Assembly (NCBI GenBank): GCA_035534295.1
Contig: DATLSE010000009.1
Coordinates: forward strand, 53,451-117,450
Length of the DNA: 64,000 bases
Direction of reading: 5' to 3'
DNA from: DATKQJ01 sp035534295
Lineage (GTDB): Bacteria; Chloroflexota; Dormibacteria; Dormibacterales; Dormibacteraceae
Position 1 is the first letter of the stretch; every line of letters starts with the position of its first letter. Of this stretch, positions 59,671-64,000 are shown piece after piece. Under the pieces are notes generated by a model that searched no databases, was not told the DNA's origin, and saw only the letters and a program-made list of their open reading frames with translations. The translations under genes were made by a program, and so were the position numbers.

Positions 59671-60125
59671 CTCCACCTCTCCTGGGACTGACTGGGGGGA
59701 CCCGAGGTAAGGCACTCGGGGCACGTGCCCAGGTGGGTCACCTGGGTGTCGTCAATGGCATAACCGGCGATCAGGGTCAAACTCGAGCAGGGGTCCAACC
59801 CTGCCTCGCAGGCGACGTCCAGGGTCTTGGCGCAGCTGCCGCAGACCAGGTGATGGTGAGATTCCCGGGTCCCGTCCTCGTAACGCGAGGGACCCGAGCC
59901 GGCGCTCAGACGCCGCACCAGACCCGCCCCCTCGAGCGTCGACAGGTTGTCGTAAACCGCCTGCGCGGATACGCTGCGGTCCAGCTCCTGGGCTGCGCGG
60001 CGCAGTTCGGCCGCCGAGTGGTGTCCCGGCCGCTGCACCTGATTCAGGATCGCGAGCCGCTGCGCGGTGACGCGCAGCCCCGCCGCTTGCAGGCGCGCTC
60101 GCAGCCCGTCCAAGCCGGTATCCAA
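59667..60125 (-). CDS. PerR-like Fur-family regulator
   Basis: 152 residues. GLRVTAQRLAIL and the recognition helix AQAVYDNLSTLEGAG make the winged helix. Structural zinc Cys95, Cys98, Cys135 and Cys138 are present. The regulatory metal set reads His36, Asp84, His90/His92 and Asp103; the last is Asp as in PerR (Asp104), where Fur has Glu. That fits a peroxide sensor next to a catalase. The start is TTG at 60125, exactly 6 nt after TATACT and without a ribosome site, implying a leaderless message. A TTG at 60113 is an alternative. Confidence 0.9.
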   Translation of the reverse strand: MDTGLDGLRARLQAAGLRVTAQRLAILNQVQRPGHHSAAELRRAAQELDRSVSAQAVYDNLSTLEGAGLVRRLSAGSGPSRYEDGTRESHHHLVCGSCAKTLDVACEAGLDPCSSLTLIAGYAIDDTQVTHLGTCPECLTSGPPSQSQERWR

Positions 60126-60131
60126 GGACTC

Positions 60132-60137
60132 AGTATA
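60132..60137 (-). promoter_or_regulatory. -10 box of the Fur-family/catalase operon
   Basis: TATACT on the minus strand, 6 nt before the TTG start. The 31-bp palindrome begins at the next base, so it would lie over the spacer and -35 region. Bound protein there should block RNA polymerase. Confidence 0.6.
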
Positions 60138-60168
60138 GGCGTGATCTGGAATGGTTCCAGATCACGCC
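60138..60168. promoter_or_regulatory. 31-bp perfect palindrome, probable operator
   Basis: Arms GGCGTGATCTGGAA and TTCCAGATCACGCC (14 nt each) around a TGG centre. It lies between the divergent Fur-family and MarR genes, next to the -10 of one and about 26 bp upstream of the -10 of the other. The classical Fur and PerR boxes are AT-rich; this GC-rich site is different, so the binding protein could be the PerR-like protein with altered specificity, the MarR protein, or another factor. Confidence 0.7.
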
Positions 60169-60191
60169 CAGGGCTAGACTTCTCGTCCAAC

Positions 60192-60217
60192 CGTTAATAT
60201 TTAGCGTGATGTTAACG
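60192..60217 (+). promoter_or_regulatory. MarR promoter with inverted repeat
   Basis: TAATAT at 60195-60200 is a good -10, 5 nt before GTG 60206 and 8 nt before ATG 60209. Arms CGTTAA and TTAACG (60192-60197 and 60212-60217) bracket the start, as expected of a MarR autorepression site. Confidence 0.5.
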
Positions 60218-60715
60218 ATGTCCGGGGAGGAGCCATCGCCTCGCGCCGCCCTCTCCGCTCTGAGCGATCTGGTGGTCCTGGCCGAGCCCCTGCTGCTTCG
60301 TGTCTGGCGCTCCTCGCGCGTCACCCTCGGGCACCTGCGGGTCCTGCGCGCCTTGCGCGACCAGGAACGCTCGCCGGGCGAGCTGGCCGCCCTGGTGGGG
60401 GTCTCGGCTCCCTCCATGGCACGGATGCTCGCCAGCCTGGAGACGCGTGACCTGATCAGCCGCGCCATCGACCTCCGCGACCGAAGGCGGATTGAGGTCT
60501 CGCTGCGCCCCCTGGGGCGGGAGTTGGTGGCCAGCAGTCACGTCTGGCGGGAGAGCGCCTTCGCCCGCGCCGCCCAGGCTCTGGATCCTGACCAGCGAGA
60601 AAGCTTCATTACCGCCGTGTCCAGATTCACCGAGCTGGTGCGGCGGGAGTCGGAGGGCCTGGATGGGTCGGCTGCGGGTGGGGCGGAGAGCGAGATGCGA
60701 GCCGGAGAGCGGTGA
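60206..60715 (+). CDS. MarR-family transcriptional regulator
   Basis: 169 residues. Winged helix: LGHLRVLRALRDQERSPGEL, AALVGVSAPSMARMLASLE, the conserved DLRDRRRIEVSL wing, with dimerisation helices at both ends. Usually releases DNA on binding a phenolic or drug ligand. The start may be GTG 60206, ATG 60209 or ATG 60218; none has a ribosome site. The stop overlaps the exporter ATPase start (GTGA), so it probably controls that exporter. Confidence 0.9.
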   Translation: MMLTMSGEEPSPRAALSALSDLVVLAEPLLLRVWRSSRVTLGHLRVLRALRDQERSPGELAALVGVSAPSMARMLASLETRDLISRAIDLRDRRRIEVSLRPLGRELVASSHVWRESAFARAAQALDPDQRESFITAVSRFTELVRRESEGLDGSAAGGAESEMRAGER

Positions 60716-61524
60716 GCCAGGTCCCCGCCCCTCCAGCCGTCGAATGCGTCGAGTTGGGGCGCAGCTTCGGCGCCGTTCGAGCGGTGGATCATGTCAGCTT
60801 CACGGTCGCACCGGGAGAGGTCTTCGGCCTGCTGGGGCCCAACGGAGCCGGTAAGACCACCACCATCAGGGTGCTGGTGACGCTGATCGCGCCCGACAGC
60901 GGAGAGGCGCGCGTGTTCGGGCTTCGAACCGACCGCGAGAGCATGGCGGTCCGGCGGCTGATCGGATATGTGCCCCAGCAGCTGTCGGCGGACGGGGCGC
61001 TGACCGGTCGCGAGAACGTGGCGCTGTTCACCATGCTGTACGACCTGCCCCGGGGCGAACGCCGTCATCGGATTGAAGAGTCACTCGAAATCATGGGATT
61101 AAGCGATGCGGCAGATCGCCTCGCCGGTACCTACTCGGGGGGCATGGTGCGCCGCTTGGAGCTGGCCCAGGCCCTGATCAATCGCCCCCGCCTCCTGATT
61201 CTCGACGAGCCCACGATCGGCCTCGATCCGGTGGCCCGGAGCGAGGTCTGGCGGCGGATCGAGGCGCTCCGTCGCGAGACCGGGATGAGCGTGCTCATCA
61301 CCACCCACTACATGGAGGAGGCGGATCAGCTCTGCGACCGCCTCGCGGTCATGCATCAGGGACACATAAGAGTCCAGGGGCGGCCCCAGGAGCTGAAGGC
61401 TGCGCTCGGAGCCGCCGCCACCCTGGAGGACGTCTTCCGCCACCACAGCGGGGACCAACTGGACGAAGGAGGGAGCCTACGTGACGTCCGCGCCGTCCGC
61501 CGCATCGCTCGCCGCCTGGGCTGA
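60712..61524 (+). CDS. DrrA-like drug exporter ATPase
   Basis: 270 residues. Walker A GPNGAGKTTTIRVL, IGYVPQQLSADGALTGREN, signature YSGGMVRRLELAQAL, Walker B LLILDEPTIGLDP and His in ITTHYMEEADQLCDR. Its tail is shorter than those of the other two ATPases in the window, as in DrrA-type ATPases for daunorubicin-like export. Overlaps the permease gene by 44 nt. Confidence 0.92.
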   Translation: MSQVPAPPAVECVELGRSFGAVRAVDHVSFTVAPGEVFGLLGPNGAGKTTTIRVLVTLIAPDSGEARVFGLRTDRESMAVRRLIGYVPQQLSADGALTGRENVALFTMLYDLPRGERRHRIEESLEIMGLSDAADRLAGTYSGGMVRRLELAQALINRPRLLILDEPTIGLDPVARSEVWRRIEALRRETGMSVLITTHYMEEADQLCDRLAVMHQGHIRVQGRPQELKAALGAAATLEDVFRHHSGDQLDEGGSLRDVRAVRRIARRLG

Positions 61525-62308
61525 GCGTCCCCCATCGCCGTCGTTTCCCAGGGTCCTGGCCAATCGGATCCTGGCCTTCTGCTGGGTCGAGGTGGCCAAG
61601 ATCCGGCACGATCGGACCGAGCTCTACACGCGCGCGATTCAGCCCGCCCTCTGGCTGTTGATCTTCGGCGAGACCTTCACCCGACTGCGCGCGATCCCGA
61701 CGGGCAACCGGTCCTACCTGGAATTCATGGCGCCCGGAGTCATCGCCCAGTCGGCGCTGTTCATCGCCATCTTCTACGGCATTCAGATCATCTGGGAGCG
61801 CGATTTCGGCATTCTGACCAAGCTCTTGGCCACCCCGACTCCGCACAGCGCGCTGGTGGCGGGCAAGGCGTTCGGCGCCAGCATCCGCGGTCTCTCACAG
61901 GCGGTGGTGGTGCTCGTCCTGTCGGCGCTACTCCGGATCGGACTCAACTTCAACCCCCTTCACCTGCTCCTCGCTGCCGTGGCAGTCGTCCTGGGCTCGG
62001 CCTTCTTCTCCACCCTCTCCATGACCATCGCCGGACTGGTTCGCAGCCGCGAGCGACTGATGGGCATCGGCCAGGCCATCACGATGCCGCTCTTCTTCGC
62101 CTCTAACGCGCTCTATCCGATTCGGGTGATGCCGGGCTGGCTCCAGGTCGTGAGCACCGTCAATCCGTTGAGCTACGAGGTCGACGCGCTGCGCCAGCTG
62201 CTGGTCGGCACATCGGGACACCTGGGACTGGATTTTTCGGTCCTGCTGGTGGCAGCCCTGCTTGGAATTGCGGCTGCCAGTCGCCTGCTGCGCCGGTTGG
62301 CCAACTGA
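61481..62308 (+). CDS. DrrB-like ABC exporter permease
   Basis: 275 residues, six TM helices. RTELYTRAIQPALWLLIFGE, GVIAQSALFIAIFYGI, RDFGILTKLLATP and the NPLSYEVDALRQLL region are ABC-2 permease signatures. GTG at 61481 lies inside the ATPase gene. With the MarR and ATPase genes it forms a regulated drug-export operon. Confidence 0.9.
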   Translation: MTSAPSAASLAAWAERPPSPSFPRVLANRILAFCWVEVAKIRHDRTELYTRAIQPALWLLIFGETFTRLRAIPTGNRSYLEFMAPGVIAQSALFIAIFYGIQIIWERDFGILTKLLATPTPHSALVAGKAFGASIRGLSQAVVVLVLSALLRIGLNFNPLHLLLAAVAVVLGSAFFSTLSMTIAGLVRSRERLMGIGQAITMPLFFASNALYPIRVMPGWLQVVSTVNPLSYEVDALRQLLVGTSGHLGLDFSVLLVAALLGIAAASRLLRRLAN

Positions 62309-62322
62309 AAGGAGACTTCCTC

Positions 62323-63015
62323 ATGCTCAAGGTGACCTGGTTCGGTCAGTCGGCGTTTCTGCTCCAAGACGGAGACGGCGGGGTGTTCATAGATCCCTTC
62401 GGCGACATGAGTCGTCTCACCGGTACAGGCCGACGCTGGGACTATCCCGCCATAGAGGGCGCCAAGCCCGACCTTCTCCTGATCACTCACGAGCACGCAG
62501 ACCACAACGCGGTGGACGCGGTCGAGGGTGAGCCCCACGTGATCAGGTCGCTGGCGGGGACTTTTGGGCAGGCCGGTATGCCGGTGGTCGGAATCGCCTC
62601 CGAGCACGACCGGGTGGCTGGAACCCAGCGTGGGGCCAACGTGATCTTCGTGTTCGACTACCGGGGCCTGCGAATCTGTCATATGGGGGACTTCGGCCAG
62701 TCCGCGCTCCGGCCGGAACAGCGCGAGGCGATCGGGCAGGTCGACCTGCTGTTCGTACCCGTGGGCGGGTCGGCAACGATCGATGGCACCCAGGCGGCCT
62801 CGCTCGTGGCCGAGCTCAGTCCGCGCTGGGCCGTGCCCATGCACTACCGCTCTCAGGCGATCGACTTCCTGGATGACGCGGACTCATTCCTCGCCGCCGT
62901 GCGGGCCGAGATCGTCAGTCTCGACAGGCAGTTTTTTCAACCTGAGCAGATCGAGACCGCGGGATCTCCCGTGGTCGTCGTGCCGGCGGCGCCGCTGCGA
63001 TCCCCCGCCGGCTGA
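62323..63015 (+). CDS. UPF0173-like metal-dependent hydrolase
   Basis: 230-residue metallo-beta-lactamase fold. VTWFGQSAFLL start, metal motif ITHEHADHNAVD, His in RICHMGDFGQ, and late VPMHYRS. A GGAG ribosome site lies 9 nt before the ATG. The substrate is unknown; relatives are annotated as L-ascorbate-6-phosphate-like lactonases without proof. Possibly transcribed with the exporter. Confidence 0.87.
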   Translation: MLKVTWFGQSAFLLQDGDGGVFIDPFGDMSRLTGTGRRWDYPAIEGAKPDLLLITHEHADHNAVDAVEGEPHVIRSLAGTFGQAGMPVVGIASEHDRVAGTQRGANVIFVFDYRGLRICHMGDFGQSALRPEQREAIGQVDLLFVPVGGSATIDGTQAASLVAELSPRWAVPMHYRSQAIDFLDDADSFLAAVRAEIVSLDRQFFQPEQIETAGSPVVVVPAAPLRSPAG

Positions 63016-63338
63016 ATCCATCCCACGCCGAGTAGGCTGCGCAATCGCCCCGGTTCACGGGGAGTGGCGGTCGCGAGCGCACCAAAGCGCGGGCACCGCT
63101 CGGCTCGCACCCGGTAGGGCCGAGAACCTGGTGGCCGCCCCCGCTAAGCGGGCAACTCCGTGTCGGGTGGATGGATGGCGTGGTTAACAATCACCCCGCA
63201 GGATTCTGGCGATCCTTGCGCCTGCGCGAGGCGCCGCCGGCATCGTTTTGCCCAACCGGGACTGGTTCTCCGCCCGCCCGGCGTCAATATCCAATGGGCC
63301 GGTAGCCCAAAGCGACTCAACAGAGAGGGGGAAATCGA
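63016..63338 (+). other. Intergenic stretch without recognised gene
   Basis: 323 nt between the UPF0173-like gene and the DUF4234 gene. It is GC-rich with several small hairpins, including CTCGGC/GCCGAG near 63090-63125 and CCCGC-TAA-GCGGG at 63140-63152. I see no RNA family, no credible open frame and no clear promoter. The last 20 nt hold the ribosome site of the next gene. Confidence 0.5.
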
Positions 63339-63776
63339 ATGGCACGGGATGTCGTCATCGGCGATCAGGTCTTCAAACGTAGGAACCCCGTCGGGGTCTG
63401 GCTCGGCCTGCCCCTGGTAACCCTCGGCATCTACTACTACGTTTGGTACTACAAGATCAACAGCGAGGCGAAGCGCTACCTGCGGGATCCCTCGCTCCGG
63501 CCGGGAAGATCCCTCCTCGCGATTCTGATCGGAGGGATCATCATCGTTCCCCCGTTCATCTCGATCTACCGAACTGGTGTGCGCGTGCGTCAAATGCAGT
63601 CCAACGCCGGCATTCAAGATCGCTGCGAGCCGTGGATTAACCTAATTCTTGCCTTCTTCTTCGGCCTCGATCGGCTCTATCTTCAGATCCACCTGAACAA
63701 GTTGTGGGACGCCTACCTTCGGCCAGGTTTCGTGCCCACGCCGGCCGCGGCTCCGTTGCCCCCTCCATTGCAATGA
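63339..63776 (+). CDS. DUF4234 membrane protein
   Basis: 145 residues. PVGVWLGLPLVTLGIYYYVW is TM1 with the DUF4234 aromatic run, followed by YYKINSEAKRYLRDP, TM2 (LLAILIGGIIIVPPFI), and a third TM near 102-120; the end is Ala/Pro-rich. GAGAGGGGG lies 7 nt before the ATG. Function unknown. Confidence 0.82.
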   Translation: MARDVVIGDQVFKRRNPVGVWLGLPLVTLGIYYYVWYYKINSEAKRYLRDPSLRPGRSLLAILIGGIIIVPPFISIYRTGVRVRQMQSNAGIQDRCEPWINLILAFFFGLDRLYLQIHLNKLWDAYLRPGFVPTPAAAPLPPPLQ

Positions 63777-63954
63777 GGCTGAGGCGCACTCCTAAGGCCC
63801 CGAATCAAGCTCGCCCTGCGCTCGAAGACGGCCGACGTCACGAATTCGGCCCGCTCTCAAAGCCGGCTACTCGCGTACAGGGATTGTCGGCGCCGGCGTG
63901 ACCGGCGCCCACGTTCTCACCGTGCTCGGAGCCGCCCGGCGGTCCCGAATGACT

Positions 63955-64000
63955 TGGTGCCCGCGCACGGACTTGAACCGTGAACCTTGGGATTAAGAGT
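63955..64000 (-). tRNA. tRNA-Lys (anticodon CTT), 5' part outside window
   Basis: Minus strand: anticodon loop CTCTTAA (anticodon CTT), T arm CACGG-TTCAAGT-CCGTG, 3' acceptor strand CGCGGGC, discriminator A and encoded CCA. The D arm and 5' acceptor strand lie beyond 64000. Decodes AAG lysine codons. The 178 nt between it and the DUF4234 gene hold nothing I recognise. Confidence 0.85.

Noticed and set aside
60138..60168. The 31-bp palindrome as a terminator
   Set aside because: It lies between two divergent genes, next to promoter boxes, and has no T-run; an operator is more sensible.
63016..63338. Riboswitch or structured RNA upstream of the DUF4234 gene
   Set aside because: Several hairpins are possible, but none matches a riboswitch core I know, and GC-rich sequence forms such stems by chance.
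1..64000. CRISPR arrays, insertion sequences or prophage genes
   Set aside because: No spaced short repeats, transposase, integrase or phage structural genes were seen on either strand.

Overview
The window is a GC-rich chromosomal segment with very short intergenic gaps. Gene ends and starts overlap constantly (ATGA, GTGA, TTGA, CTGA, TGATG), and several lead genes appear to be transcribed without a leader: a -10-like hexamer sits 5 to 8 nt before the start codon. The gene content (type II fatty acid operon with accD/accA, MMPL and DrrAB-type exporters, DUF1614, DUF4234, bactofilin, a ParA-like ATPase with a long N-terminal extension, Ser/Thr kinase, heme A synthase) points to an aerobic high-GC soil-type bacterium of the Terrabacteria kind. 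A Chloroflexota or Candidatus Dormibacterota-like lineage is my best guess, with Actinomycetota the alternative. This is inference from style and gene content; no rRNA marker is present.

Layout. 1-2639: a Ser/Thr kinase cut by the window edge, XdhC and a cysteine desulfurase (molybdenum hydroxylase maturation). 2640-5400: a small accessory island with a dead YefM/YoeB pair, an intact Phd/VapC pair with its own promoter, a fragment of a short-chain dehydrogenase, an unrecognised 426-residue protein and a tRNA 3'-end fragment, which is the usual scar of tRNA-targeted integration. 5522-13983: a cofactor cluster with larB and larC (nickel-pincer cofactor), moaC and mogA (molybdopterin), pxpABC (5-oxoprolinase) and folC, folD, folB (folate). 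14063-18064: a MacAB-like export operon with a DUF5666-type secreted protein. 18215-22140: CcdA, a hydrolase/DinB-like fusion and an ABC-2 exporter. 22222-29707: stress proteins and the fatty acid operon fabF-acpP-fabH-fabD-fabG-accD-accA-glsB, read leftward. 29796-35123: PucR-type regulator, dienelactone hydrolase, PfkB kinase, CPBP protease and MFS transporter.

35287-43235: a zinc-ribbon SF1 helicase with a duplicated basic tail, a lipoprotein, a ParA/MinD-like ATPase facing a bactofilin, a methyltransferase and an MMPL transporter. 43268-50912: small metabolic and regulatory genes (GNAT, lipoate ligase family, ComB-like phosphatase, cupin, histidine phosphatase, degenerate GGDEF, HxlR, FAH hydrolase, ZIP transporter, heme A synthase, DUF1614). 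50918-55465: a large hybrid sensor kinase and a second ABC-2 exporter. 55526-60715: an electrophile/peroxide cluster (MhqD/MhqO-like pair, metallo-beta-lactamase-fold protein, catalase, PerR-like Fur protein) that meets a MarR gene across an intergenic region with a 31-bp perfect palindrome. 60712-63776: DrrAB-like exporter, UPF0173 hydrolase, DUF4234 protein. The window ends inside a tRNA-Lys(CTT) gene.

The most noteworthy items are the recurrent CTGA junctions implying CTG start codons, the repeated leaderless arrangement, the two mutually exclusive hairpins ahead of the fatty acid operon, the Fur/MarR palindrome, the tail-duplicated zinc-ribbon helicase, and the co-clustering of Lar, molybdopterin and folate genes. 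I saw no CRISPR array, no insertion sequence and no convincing wholly new system.
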